The notes: a model not told the origin generated them from the letters alone. Positions 1 through 10,694 are shown, counted from the stretch's first letter. The stretch: DNA of 25,106 bases from Rhodocollybia butyracea (GCA_015501585.1 JADNRY010000816.1:1-25106), one strand, 5' to 3'. Numbers and translations: made by a program.

Positions 1-1729
1 TTTGAGGTGGTAAGGATGGCCATATGGTCCAGCCAGTGCTCCTGATGCTGGATGAGAAGGAACGAAGGATGCATGTGGACAAAGTGAGTAAACAATGTTT
101 ATTCACCGACATCTTGGGTTTCAATCTCATCAATCCAAGGAAACAATGATACCTGATACCTGAAACTCTCCAAGAAAAATCGGGAAAATCCATACATTCT
201 GCAACCACTTCCAGCAAGGTAATATCTATGCTCTTGAGTCCTCAATCATGTCAGGACAGCCTCTAAAACATAGGATTTGCAGAGATACCGAGCCATCTAC
301 TACATCTCTCAGTACACCTTCACAACGCCACAGCCAAACACACCTTCTTCGTTTGCCAGACATCTGTCACTACTTCTTTGCAATTGTTGATGGATGCTCA
401 GGTGGGTTTTTGCTCATAAGTAGTGCAACTTGACCTATACTAAATTTTGCTCTCATTGATTTTCGATGATCTCTCACCTATCAAATTCGTTACCATGCAC
501 ATCAACACCATTCTATACTACCTAAGCAGCAGTCAACTCTCCCCACACGCACACTGACATAACTCGCTACGGAAGCTGCTACAGAGTGTCAAACATTCAA
601 CACAGAACAGGACATGGGGAACAGATTTTTTTTTCCTGCTTGATATTGAGCAAAGTACAAACATAAATAGTAAACGATAGCTTTCACTTCAATTGCTGCA
701 TTCGTTCGGATTTGTTGCTACATACAGTAAGCTGTGTAAACACCTACGTCACCTACGTTTTAATTTGCATTTAATGCTCCACAATCAACGGGAAGTAATT
801 ACCTTAACAGGATTAAGGTACACTTTTTCCAGGACAGAAACTCGGCAATAAAATTGCCCTCGTAAAAAGGTTACAGTGCAGATCCCGGAGTTTGTGTCTG
901 GGGGGTGCTCTGGAATGTGTATGCAGAAGAAAGGAGAGAACAGAACAGTGTCTTCAGATGTGGCACAAGACCACGGTGACCACTATTCCAGTCAGATTCC
1001 AGTCTCAGGCAGTTAGCTAATAGCACCACATGTTGTTGAAGGCAAAGGCTTAATGCCAAGGAGTCCCGCCATTTGCCTCCGAAGGGCATGGGATGCGTTT
1101 TGTTACAGAATACTAAGTTTACCCTTAAAGGGGCCAGTAGTTTTTCCTTTCCTTTATTATTTATCCTTACCTATTCGATTTATCTGAGTGCCTAGGTTTG
1201 ACTTGGCAGTTTCAAGCTATTACTTATATACAGGACATGTTTGGGACATGTTGTCCTTTTAGACCTCAGTCGTTTGTACGGTGTACACTTCTGAGGGTAA
1301 GTCTGTTTATTTATATACCTGTTTGATTAGTATTTACACTTATACAGTAGATTGTACTTATTAGTTTTACAGGTAAATATCTACTACACCAATACAAGTT
1401 GTTTGTACAGTGTACACCTCTGAGGATCATACTTATTAGTTCTACACATGTATTGGCATGACTGAACAGTGAGAAGCAGGGAGATCTTGGGGAGAATTGG
1501 AAGGGTATAAGAAGAGATCATCCAGATGCAACTGGCAAATTTCCATTGCTTATATGGATGTCAATTGTACTGCATAGTTGCTGGATGTGTTTGTGCCTTT
1601 CTGCAATGACTCCAAATGACTCTGTGGACAGCCTGAGCATCCAATCAGAAGTCAATGTATCTGAGCCTCACATGTACACATGAGACTAGGATATATGCTA
1701 ATACTACTGCATGTATCTGTCAGAATCTT
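1..1729. other. Gene-poor AT-rich region
   Basis: No open reading frame here looks like a real exon; the longest are 60-70 codons without splice context or recognisable motifs. The only structure I see is a diverged direct repeat around 1272-1297 and 1401-1425 (both contain GTTTGTAC, GTGTACAC and CTGAGG). This looks like intergenic or decayed repeat sequence next to the transposon that follows. Confidence 0.5.
1272..1425. repeat. Diverged direct repeat pair
   Basis: The segment at 1272-1297 and the one at 1401-1425 share about 22 of 25 bases. A second shared piece (CTTATTAGTT) occurs near 1357 and 1431, at a different spacing, so this is not a simple tandem array. The origin is unknown; it could be remains of an old element. 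Confidence 0.4.
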
Positions 1730-2330
1730 TAGTGATGTGCGGCTGAGGCCCGGCTCAGAAGCCCTGGCTACGGCTCAAAAGCCCTGGCCAGGGCTCGTCA
1801 AAAATCTGAGCCGGGCCCTAGCCCCCAGGAAGGGCCGGCTCAAAGCTGGCTCAGGCTCAGGCCAGGGCCAGGCACTAAGGGACATGTCTTGAGGCGCCAA
1901 GCTCCCTGTCCTCGGTGGACTCTATAACATGATACTTTTGGTTTTCTGGTTGCTTTTCTGAGTGTGTGCAGGTGATACACCTGCTTTTTTAGATGATTTG
2001 AATTGTAGAAGGCCAATGGAATACATTCATCAGTAGGTTGAACAAATTGTTTGACACTAATGAAGCCTTTTTTTAGTCTGGTTAACACCTCTGGAGCAAA
2101 ATTGGCCATAAGTGATGATACATGTGCTGCTGTACCAGTGTAATTTTTGACGTGCTGCTCAATGCTTCATTAAGCGCTGAGCTCCGGCTCAGGCTCCAGC
2201 CCAGGGCTTTGAGAATTCTGAGCTGGACCTTGAGCCCTTCCGAGCCCTATGACGGCTGGGGCCAGGCTAGGCTCAAAGACGGCAGCTTTTGGGGGCTCAA
2301 AGGCCCTGAGCCATAGCTGGCACATCACTA
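1730..2330. mobile_element. Non-autonomous DNA transposon with GC-rich ends (hAT-like?)
   Basis: The element begins TAGTGATGTGC and ends with the exact reverse complement GCACATCACTA, giving an 11-bp perfect terminal inverted repeat. The similarity continues imperfectly into GC-rich subterminal DNA of about 130 bp at each end, packed with GGCTCA/TGAGCC and GGGCC motifs. The middle (about 1880-2160) is AT-richer and encodes nothing recognisable. Multiple short subterminal motifs are typical of hAT elements, where transposase binds them, so a hAT-type MITE is my best guess. No clean 8-bp target duplication is visible: the flanks share only AATCT, so the insertion is old or the family assignment is wrong. 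Confidence 0.55.
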
Positions 2331-5144
2331 ATCTGTCTTGAGCATTGCCATATAATAATTAATTTGTAGGATTTGTTATCCCCAACTTAGTACCACTCCG
2401 GCTCCTGACTTCAAGGTTCCAAGAGAAAAACTCAGAACTTGAGCCTTGACTTGAGCAGCTGGAGTACTACTATGTACATTTGTAGTAGGTTGGAGAGGCC
2501 GGGCCCGGGCTATGTACGAGAGATGTACTAAGGCCTCCATGTTTCCCTTATTATTATTACTGACAAATATCTGAGGTTAAATGCCAAATTGAGTCTGTTC
2601 CCGTGGCTTGCCACGGGTCTCTTAAAGCTTGTCCTATACTTTAAATTCGGTCAGGGCACTTAAATTTTGATTGGTAATAGTGACTAAGCAGATCTAGCTG
2701 CGCAGCAGCTCTGTAAACTTAAGTACTGCAAATACTGTATAAACCTGTATGTTCATATTTTACTGTAGATGTTTTGTAGTTCTACTACTCTGAGAAAGGT
2801 AAGTAAGTGTAAACAATCATATGTTAGACAGGAAGAAAAGAAGAGCTTCCCGATTGACTGAATTTGATTTGTACAACTTAGGTGTGACACAATGATAAGT
2901 CATCCAGCAACATCACAAGATAAATGAAGGCGGGAAAACATACTTCCAGAATCCGCTTCCTGACAATCTAATAGAAGCTTTCAAATATGTACCACACCTG
3001 GCAAGCTTTGCATACCTCTTTCCACAATTTGTGCAGTGATCTGTAGCAACAATATGGTTCTGAACCATACTTAGTATGAGCTCCATCTGGCTCAATAGTA
3101 TCTCATGTACGAATTGTGTACAAATACAGAAGCTGTTCCTTCTGTGGACTACCTGCAGGTGTACATCCCGCCGCCCAGATCCCCAGCCAGTTGCCAACCA
3201 GATCTTGGGTCCTTGATCATCACCGGTAATAAAGGCAAGGCTTTTCTTGAAGTTGTTTTTCATCAAGTAGTAGATTAAAATGCTTCAAAAATTCAACCCT
3301 TGAAACTTAAAAAGCCTGCTTTGAAGTTTGGAGCTCCCCTGTAGTAGCTATCATCACCAAAACAATTGAATTTTTGTGAGTCTCTGCAAGGTTGATAACC
3401 TTCAATTGCAGTACCATTTGGCTGCCATCACTCAGTTGTGGCCCGTGGGTATCACACAACAAGTCTGATAGTCCCAGTAGCACCAATCATCTGTATGTAT
3501 TTGAGCAGGATTTTATCTTTTCACTCCAGAATCAAGCATGGTTAGGGTGAGTACATCATATAGCCAGGAATTTGTACTCTTCTGGATTGGTAAAGCTAGG
3601 TATGCTCATCTTTTCCAACAAATCTCTCTGCCACAGCAGAGTCCGGGCTGGGTGCATTTATAGATTATGGCACACAGGTGCAGCGCAATGTGTGTTGCAT
3701 TTAGCTCTGACAGAACCCAGGTATTCCAGGTTCAATGGTACCACCATCACCTCCTTCCTTCCTCTCCGTGACGTAGTCACGGGTCATAAGCTTGTAATTT
3801 GTAAAAGATGTAAATCACGTTAGTAATTACGCAGACCTTTGTCTTACAACTCTGATGCACCTCTACGATGACTCTCCAATATCGCTCGGACATGACAGGT
3901 ACACCAAACTTGGCGCACTTACTCGTTTCCATAACGACGAGCTATTCTCTCCGAGACCGCCTGGACATGACTGGGTCATCGAAGGCGCATTTGCTCATCT
4001 TACTATTGCTTGGCACACCCCTGGAAAGACAGTTCTGCGACCCAAGAGCTAGAAGTTGCTTTCCGAGAGTAAGTGGCTTCTTCAGTTTCGCTAGGCGCTA
4101 GCAATTACATCTAATCGGATATGTAAGATACGAGAAATCGATTCGAAGGCTCCACAAAATTTCTAGACGGTGGCCATTGATCCATCGGTTTTTTTCTTCC
4201 TCACTATTACATCTCCTTCCGAAAGTTCTCCCTTGTTCTGAAATCTCACAAGGTATCAATCTTAATATAAGTATGTATTAACATACACTTACCGCTTTAA
4301 CGGATATACCTCCAAACATATTTCAAGGATCACGATTACTCTAACAAGTGGACAGAATCACATTTAGGGCCGCTTCAGACCAAAATAGAAGCTACACCTC
4401 CTCAATGGAACTTGCGCACTCAGGTGGCTCATTCCAGAAAATGCTATGAGCTGTACCCGCCTTTAGAGAAAGAGGGTCGTCTTGTCAGCTTTCCTCCTGA
4501 CACTCCATCAGTTATAGTCACCCGCAACGGACCTATCAGTTATTTTTATGGTTTGAACTCCTTTTATCGTAATGACACGTACGCTGGGAATGATGTTTGG
4601 ACACCAAACTTTCCCTACAGTGTTGAGCCTGTTCCCCATTCATCACATACTAAAGAACAGTAGCCCATGTTTTACTTCCATCTCCTGTCTCACTCTACCT
4701 TCATATTATACTCTTCTTTCTCTTCTCTTCCAACTTGTATATATTTCATTGACACTTTTGCTTCTGATATTGTGTACTACTAATAGTACTTATGGTAGAG
4801 AGGTAAATTGAGGTAGAAAAGGGTACTTAAGTCGAAGGCACCGGCAGACCTTCGGCGTGAGCAATTTTTCCGGCGACCCAGTTGTAAGCTGATCACGCGC
4901 CTGCTATTTGCATGTGTTACTCGAGTACCTACCCGATAACCATTTCCTTACATTTTCCCTTCTTTCCTTACATCGCATCGTATCGTATCGCCTAATAGAC
5001 TCCGAGCATATCCCGATAGCGTGAACGTGAGTCTTCTCTTTTCTCTTCAGTGTTGCTTGTTGTCGCTCTCGACGGCAAGTTTCCACCAGTGACCGTCTAC
5101 ACAGGTCGGAGCTTCAACTAAATTCCATCTTCTAGCCGAACATC
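2331..5144. other. Region without a supportable gene
   Basis: Several open stretches occur but none can be built into a gene. A minus-strand frame at 2913-3266 (117 codons) has a CxxC pair near its end and no family I recognise. Plus-strand frames at about 3797-4052 and 4295-4663 read as plausible protein, but lack a convincing start and joining splice sites. Two short perfect hairpins lie at 2600-2617 and 3766-3782. The stretch 4900-5140 is pyrimidine-rich and resembles a fungal promoter for the candidate at 5145. Confidence 0.4.
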
Positions 5145-5429
5145 ATGGTCTCAAAGGATACAATAGCATTCACCCTCACCGTTATCTCGCTTCCCTTGAC
5201 TATCGCTCTAGCGATTTACAAGTCATTGACCTTACTGCTTCTCATTAATAATTTCTTGGCATTTGTCTCAAAGCCTGACTCTATCTATAACAAAATCCGA
5301 CTTGTTCTTCACTACGTCGCTAAGCTGCAGCTCGTGGAGGATGCTCCGATTCCAGTAAGAGACATACAAGGGATCATTGACAGTCATGCTTGGCATGTCG
5401 AGCATCGCTATTTGGGTATTTACGTGTAG
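5145..5429 (+). CDS. Candidate small hydrophobic protein, function unknown
   Basis: A 94-codon frame starts at an ATG in good context (A at -3, G at +4) below a pyrimidine-rich, promoter-like stretch. The first 45 residues are strongly hydrophobic, with two likely membrane segments (about residues 8-24 and 27-43). Codon use in this part favours C/T-ending codons, as in the real genes of the window. The second half is less convincing. A GTAAGA donor-like site after about residue 70 and an acceptor-like CTAACCAG near 5482 hint at an intron, so the C-terminus may differ. A competing antisense frame (5268-5582, minus) also contains a membrane-like segment, so at most one is probably real. No family recognised. 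Confidence 0.3.
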   Translation: MVSKDTIAFTLTVISLPLTIALAIYKSLTLLLLINNFLAFVSKPDSIYNKIRLVLHYVAKLQLVEDAPIPVRDIQGIIDSHAWHVEHRYLGIYV

Positions 5430-7469
5430 GTATGCGAAAGGTGCTATAAAACAACCTAACAAAAACACTACCGCACCTAACCAGACTATCGATATGTAAG
5501 GGAGCGAGGGCGGGTTGTCAGAGATTCCCCGAGGGAAAGCTTTGTAATATCGGATGTACGCGCGCGACTGCTCCAGGTTCAAGACTGTAGCGCTAACGTG
5601 GGTAACTAAGCTTAGACAACTCTTAGGACTAAGTCGAGAGAAGCCTAGTTGGGGTGTACGAGTGTACGAGGGAACCAGGTGTGTATGTCCAAATCAATTA
5701 ACCAAAACCAAAACCAATACAACGAAACTAAGATTCTCCTAGGCAAACTCTGGCTCTAGCTAGAATAGTAATCTTGAGGTTTGTCAACAGCCCTAGGCAA
5801 ACTCTGGCACTAGCTGCTGTGACGCCGTAAAGTCCTCGACCAAACTCTGGGCCAAGCTACGATATTGTGAGTGAACTTAATCACTAGGAACTCGTACCAC
5901 AATCTTAGTGGCTCGTCTAACTTCGTGAAGAAGTCAACTAAGGAACCCTCACTCTGGAGCCAAATAATCCCTTACTAGAAGCCGTCCCTCTAAGGAAGCA
6001 ACTAGATTTGAGTTGATCTGGAGTTCGAGAGAACTCTACACACTTAAATTCGATCAAGATATAAATGGGCTTTGCGAAGCGCGTGAAGTTTATTACTTTC
6101 TTAAGATAACCAAGTCAGGAGGCGTCACGCTACTGATCCCGTGGGGACGTTCTACGGAGCACTGGTCTTAGCAGTCAAGTCGAGGGCAAGAAACTTGTCT
6201 TATTGAATAAATATATCTGGCTTATATACTGAGTAGAGAGAGTTTAATACGAAAAATAGATGAAACAGATACGGAGAGAGACGGAAAGAGAGTGGAACAG
6301 AGGAATCTGGCTCGGAAAGGAAACTCCAGCCTATATATGGTACACACGATAAAGAAATAGTCCATTCTTGGGTATATATCAGAGGTAAAATATGATTTCG
6401 TGAGGATTAACATAGTTTTAGAGTGTTTTGATCCGAGCGAGGTTTCTCCGATTACTCCACAATTCTCCGGGGTCAGGAGTACCTTTACGCTTCATGATCA
6501 CTCGCCGCCCGTTCTCCCTTGGGTGAGTTTCATTCTATTCCTCGGATAGTTCTGTCCATCCTGAGTGTGATTAACATTCTCTCGAGAAGGCCTGTTATCT
6601 AGCTTTCCAACGACACCACTTATGATAATCTCGAGCAACTGCGCTGAGTATGTACAAGTGATTCCCGATAGTCGGCTTTAACGGATAAGACCTTCCGTGT
6701 ATGATTTCTAAGATCAAATGTTTCGATTTGCCAAGGCTATCCCGGCGCGTAGCTTTCCGTAGGTCCGCTAAGCATGTTTCTACCGTCCTCACAGTCACGA
6801 CCGGTGCCGCGAATAGACCTCTACGGTTTTCCCTCGGGATTGTTCTGGTCCATTGTTACGGACTGTAAAGTCCACATCTTAACATAGCTCGTTGGGGGTC
6901 TTAGTGCGAGGGATGCCTTCCCTCATAATTCCTTCCCTCGAGTAACGCGTTGGCTTAGTACTTATCCCGCTTCGAGATGTCCTGTAGTTTAGAGAGTATG
7001 CACTCTTGGGTATAACTAGATTGACGATCTAGCGTTACATCTCCGGGCAGCCCAGGTATCCTCGCTAGCTTGGCTCTAGGCTACGCTTGTGGGCGTACCT
7101 TCACGGCTCGCTGAGTATTATTGTTAAGTTCTTTGCCTCGGCAACAGCTATCACGCTCGGGCTCCGTATAACTCTCTTATTGCATTGTATAACACGTACA
7201 AAGTGTCAAAATGTACGGTTACACGCCTTAGGCCGATTTTAGGCCTAATATCACCCGTTGGCCTTCTCCGCTCGCGACGTATGGATGCATGCTCGATCTC
7301 CCGCCAAATTCTCTTGGTGCTATGAAAGGAAATGGGATAGACATCTTTTAAGGGAATCAGGACACAGTGTGAGTTTGCATTTATCTATGGTAGACGTATA
7401 TACACTGACGTTAACCAGGTTTTAACAGCTTTACTTTCACCTATTGATTCTCGATCTCCAGCTCTATCC
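5430..7469. other. Repeat-derived intergenic DNA, no gene
   Basis: No coding frame is credible. The stretch holds a threefold diverged repeat (5738-5850), a short ACCAAA run near 5700, and a minus-strand segment at about 6190-6417 that has some features of an LTR. I see no reverse transcriptase, integrase or gag motif in any frame. This is probably decayed transposon and intergenic sequence. Confidence 0.4.
5738..5850 (+). repeat. Threefold diverged repeat around CAAACTCTGG
   Basis: CCTAGGCAAACTCTGG occurs at 5738 and 5792, each followed by a similar TAGCT-containing tail. A third partial copy of CAAACTCTGG lies at 5841. Spacings are 54 and 43 bp, so the array is degenerate. No function is evident. 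Confidence 0.5.
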
Positions 7470-7487
7470 TCATTGTCTATGCATGCC

Positions 7488-7561
7488 CAACTTCCGTTGT
7501 CCCCCAGGCTCAACCATCATCGTCCATTCAAGTTCAACCTCCGTTGTCCCCCCAAGCTCAA
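7488..7561 (+). repeat. Two-copy pyrimidine-rich repeat
   Basis: A unit containing TCCGTTGTCCCCC and AGCTCAA or GGCTCAA occurs twice about 46 bp apart. It makes short repetitive open frames on both strands, which is the reason not to call a gene here. Confidence 0.5.
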
Positions 7562-7642
7562 GCTCTGTTTGATGCGTAGTATCAATCGTTGCAAGCCTTC
7601 TCGCTGTCTTTTTACTCGCCGTCAATCTGGTACCAGTTCTAG

Positions 7643-7780
7643 GCATTTCTTCCATCTCGCCATTCCTTTCTTATCAACGCATTCTCACATTTTCATTTCT
7701 TGCGCCTCGCCATTCCTTGTGTTATCAACATGTGGGCATTTCTCGCGCCTCGCCATTCCTTGATATTCTCAACATTTTTT
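7643..7780 (+). repeat. Three-copy degenerate minisatellite
   Basis: Three diverged units beginning GCATTTCT or CATTTCT and containing CTCGCCATTCC, followed by an (A)TCAAC end, start at about 7643, 7694 and 7736. Spacings are about 50 and 43 bp. Together with the repeat at 7488-7561 this forms a 300-bp pyrimidine-rich tract with no coding support. Confidence 0.55.
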
Positions 7781-7926
7781 GCGTCTGTATCCTTGGTGTC
7801 TCATCGGCGTTGTGTTACTGATCGCTTTATAATTATTTTGTACTTTCTATTGTCTCCCTGAATTGTGTAAACCTATTGTCAATGTATTGTATTTTGCATC
7901 GAACACAAGCAAACACAGCACACTTA

Positions 7927-8282
7927 CAGCTGATTAGGAAATTCTAGCACATTTTCAAAAAAATACTCATGAGTGATTTTGTTTACAACTAAACAAAAGT
8001 GACATTCGTATTGGCCGCATCTTACCATACGCGTTGACTTCAAAGGCAACTTTTTTCTTTTGATATTGTAGTCTTTACATGAGACATACATCATAGGGTG
8101 CTGTAGACTCATTTCTTGGGCTACTGAAGAGTATAAGAGTAATGTAAGTACGGGTGAAGTGTCGGCGAAGCGGAGCAAATGGAGCTTTGAATGGAATATG
8201 CTGACGTCACTTTGTTTGGTTGTAAATAAAATCACTACTGAGCGTTTTTTTCGAAAATGTGCTAGAATATCCTAATCAGCTG
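7927..8282. mobile_element. 356-bp MITE with long TIRs and TA target duplication
   Basis: The sequence starts CAGCTGATTAGG and ends with its reverse complement. The inverted repeats continue for about 78 bp at each end (7927-8004 and 8206-8282), with roughly 90% identity and one 1-bp gap. A TA dinucleotide flanks both ends (7925-7926 and 8283-8284), the target duplication of the Tc1/mariner superfamily. The core has no transposase, so this is a non-autonomous derivative. A 103-codon minus-strand frame spans it but is only transposon sequence. It sits about 400 bp upstream of the PRO2 start codon. Confidence 0.9.
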
Positions 8283-8284
8283 TA

Positions 8285-8678
8285 GAGTGTACAGTCATAT
8301 TTTCAGATTTGATTATCACATGAACTGAAGCATATTTGCATCGACAGCTTTTGAATACGACGTCGGTAGTCCTCGCTTCCTCTCGTCTTTGCCTAAGGAT
8401 GATCCATGATCCATGGAGTAGCCAGTAGTGGGAAGAGTAGGTTCATGATTTGTTCATGATACGTTCACGTTCCGGGATTGTTGCTGACGTTCGAGTTTCA
8501 ACTTTCCGTTACCACAGCATACAGCGAAGGCATTCGTGGCAGGACGGTATGAATGATAAGCAGTAATACCTTGAACAACTGTTACATAGTTATTTCGTCC
8601 CCGACTCTGACCGAGGGGAAGGGAGAAATATGGGCGCTTAAGGAAAATTGCGTCATGCGTTGAATTCCCGAGTCACAA
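8285..8678 (+). promoter_or_regulatory. Upstream region of the PRO2 gene
   Basis: This 394-bp interval between the MITE and the start codon must contain the PRO2 promoter and 5' UTR unless they extend through the transposon. No TATA box is obvious. Short direct repeats of GTTCATGA occur at about 8440-8465. A GAGTCA at 8670-8675 is the reverse complement of TGACTC, the core bound by the Gcn4/CPC1 amino-acid control factor. It lies only 3 nt from the ATG, so a regulatory role is doubtful. Confidence 0.4.
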
Positions 8679-10210
8679 ATGTCTACCTTCAACGCTCATG
8701 ATATCGCCAAAGCTGCAAAAACTGCATTTCAAGACTCACAGCTGATTCCATCTTCCGAGAGGGCTCATGCTTTACACGAAATCCGAAAATCCTTAGAGGC
8801 CAACAAGACCGAGATCTTAAAAGCCAATGAGCAAGATTTGCAGGTCGGTATGAGTTCCATACTCAGGAATCGATGTCGATTGATCACCACGCTTCAGGCG
8901 GCAGAACTTGAAGTCAAGGCTGGAAAAATGCCCGAAACTTTGCTCAAGCGGCTTGATTTGAACAGAGGTGATAAGTGGGATTCGATGTTGCAAGGAATTC
9001 TCGACGTGGCAGCACTTCCGGATCCAACTGGCAATGTTTCATACGCCTCTGAGCTTGACGACGAACTAGAACTATACCGCGTCGCTTGCCCGATCGGTGT
9101 TCTGCTTGTCATATTCGAAGCCAGACCAGAAGTTGTTGTTAATATAACATCTTTAGCGATAAAATCAGGCAAGAGACTTTGTGTTGCCTTGCGATGCATA
9201 TTTTTACTGATAGGGAACAGGTAATGCCGCAATATTAAAAGGCGGAAAGGAGTCCAGTAGGACTACAACATTATTAGCCAGAGCCATCTCTACGGGGCTT
9301 GCGAAAACCTCAGTTCCTGAACTATATGTTCAATCGATACAAACACGCGCAGAAGTGTCTTCCCTTCTTGAACTCGATCAGTACATCGATCTGGTTGTTC
9401 CAAGAGGCAGTAACAGTTTAGTCAAGAATATTCAAAATAGCACTCGAATCCCTGTTATGGGGCATGCTGATGGCCTCTGTTCGGTGTTCATCGACGAGCA
9501 CGCCGATGTTTCTAAAGCTGTTCGAGTGGCTCTCGATTCCAAAGTGAGATATTCACCTACTTGTAACATGGTGTAGGCTCAGACGTCCTCTTTAGATAGA
9601 CTATCCTGCAGCGTGCAATGCGTCTGAAACACTGATTCTACATGAGGCAGTAGTAAACACGGTCTGGCCTTCTGTAGCCAAGGCGCTTTTGGAGGCGAAC
9701 GTGAAGCTTTTATGTGATCCAATCAGTCTTGACGCTCTAAAAGAACTTTCACCTCGGCCTACGAACCTCGAAACTCTCGTTTCACCTTCGGACGTATCTT
9801 CGTACGACACCGAGCACCTCGATCTTATCCTTTCCGTCATCGTACTTCCGTCCCTCCAATCCGCCATCCAATTCATAAACTCTCATTCTTCTCATCACAC
9901 CGACTCGATCGTGACTGAGTCCGAGGCCGCAGCGTCTATGTTTTGCAGGGGCGTCGATTCTGCTGGGACTTTTGTCAATGCTAGTACACGCTTTGCTGAC
10001 GGGTTCCGCTATGGCTTTGGGACGGAGGTTGGTGTAAGTACCGGTCGTATTCATGCTCGTGGGCCTGTTGGATTGGATGGTTTGGTCACTTACAAATATA
10101 TGATGAAGAGCAAGGCTCCATCGGGACACATAGTAAGTGAATTTGGGGCGGGCAAGAAGCAGTATAAGCATAAACCTATAAATGCAACTGCTGTCCCGTT
10201 CTTGACGTAG
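8679..10210 (+). CDS. PRO2: Gamma-glutamyl phosphate reductase (PRO2)
   Basis: This NADPH-dependent enzyme reduces gamma-glutamyl phosphate to glutamate semialdehyde, the second step of proline synthesis; it is cytosolic in fungi. Four exons join in frame: 8679-8843, 8898-9168, 9221-9543 and 9596-10210. They give 457 residues, against 456 for yeast Pro2. Conserved stretches in order are LLKRLDL, IFEARPEVVVNITSLAIKSG, KGGKES, YIDLVVPRGS, GHADG, YPAACNA with the catalytic Cys at about residue 260, the family signature around SHSSHHTDSIVT, and RFADGFRYGFG...GPVGLDGL near the end. Intron 2 has a GC-AG boundary (AG|GCAAGA). Intron 1 is 54 nt and stop-free, so retention would add 18 residues. The ATG has A at -3. 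The gene is convergent with the FHA gene downstream. Confidence 0.97.
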
Positions 10211-10694
10211 ATCGTGGGAGAGGATGAGTATCTTTACATGCACAAAAGCGAATATTAAAGTAGTCCGTGCATAAAGTCCTTCCTCGTAACGCCTAGAACC
10301 CCCGGTTCAATTTTCGGACTCACCACTTCATTGTGTAAAATCTCTCACTACGGAACAAATTCTTGATCAGCTTCAGTAAAATATAGGCGTTCCTTTGGAA
10401 GGAAGTGGCGAGTCATTCCTCATCGGAGCTCAGATAATGCATTCTTTTGGTGAAGAGGTTGGGATAGATACTAGATTTCCGCTGAAATGAGGCTTAGCAG
10501 GTCGAGTAGGACGCCAGCGGCTATCGAAAAGGTCCACCTAAAAAAGTATAGCAATGGAGATGGAGGGGAGCATCAGACGGCGACGACCATAATACTGTTA
10601 TCTTTCTCATGTACACATATATAAAACACAACGGACGTGAATCAACAAATATCATTATTTTTCATACACATTTTTGCGCTCGAGCAGACACACA
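10211..10694. other. Convergent intergenic region (PRO2 / FHA gene 3' ends)
   Basis: This 484-bp interval between two converging genes holds their 3' UTRs. AT-rich runs such as GAATATTAAAG near 10250 (plus) and the TATATAAAAC stretch near 10620 could serve 3'-end processing. No ORF, RNA gene or repeat was seen. Confidence 0.4.

Noticed and set aside
1840..2109. Transposase gene inside the 1730-2330 element
   Set aside because: The 89-codon minus frame has no DDE or BED-type motif, and its end is made of subterminal repeat sequence; the element is better treated as non-autonomous.
5430..7469. Full LTR retrotransposon
   Set aside because: No pair of long terminal repeats and no gag, protease, reverse transcriptase or integrase motif was found in any frame.
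7924..8235. 103-codon minus-strand frame as a gene
   Set aside because: It lies almost entirely inside the MITE and reads through one of its inverted repeats; it is transposon sequence without a transposase motif.
8670..8675. GAGTCA as a firm Gcn4/CPC1 site controlling PRO2
   Set aside because: A single six-base match only 3 nt before the start codon is weak evidence; it is mentioned in the upstream region but not called as a site.
9782..10243. 153-codon minus-strand frame over the last PRO2 exon
   Set aside because: It is antisense to sequence carrying the GPR family signature; no splice partners or recognisable product.
10290..10330. Possible tRNA T-arm around GGTTCAATTTT
   Set aside because: No matching acceptor stem, D-arm or anticodon arm could be placed around it.
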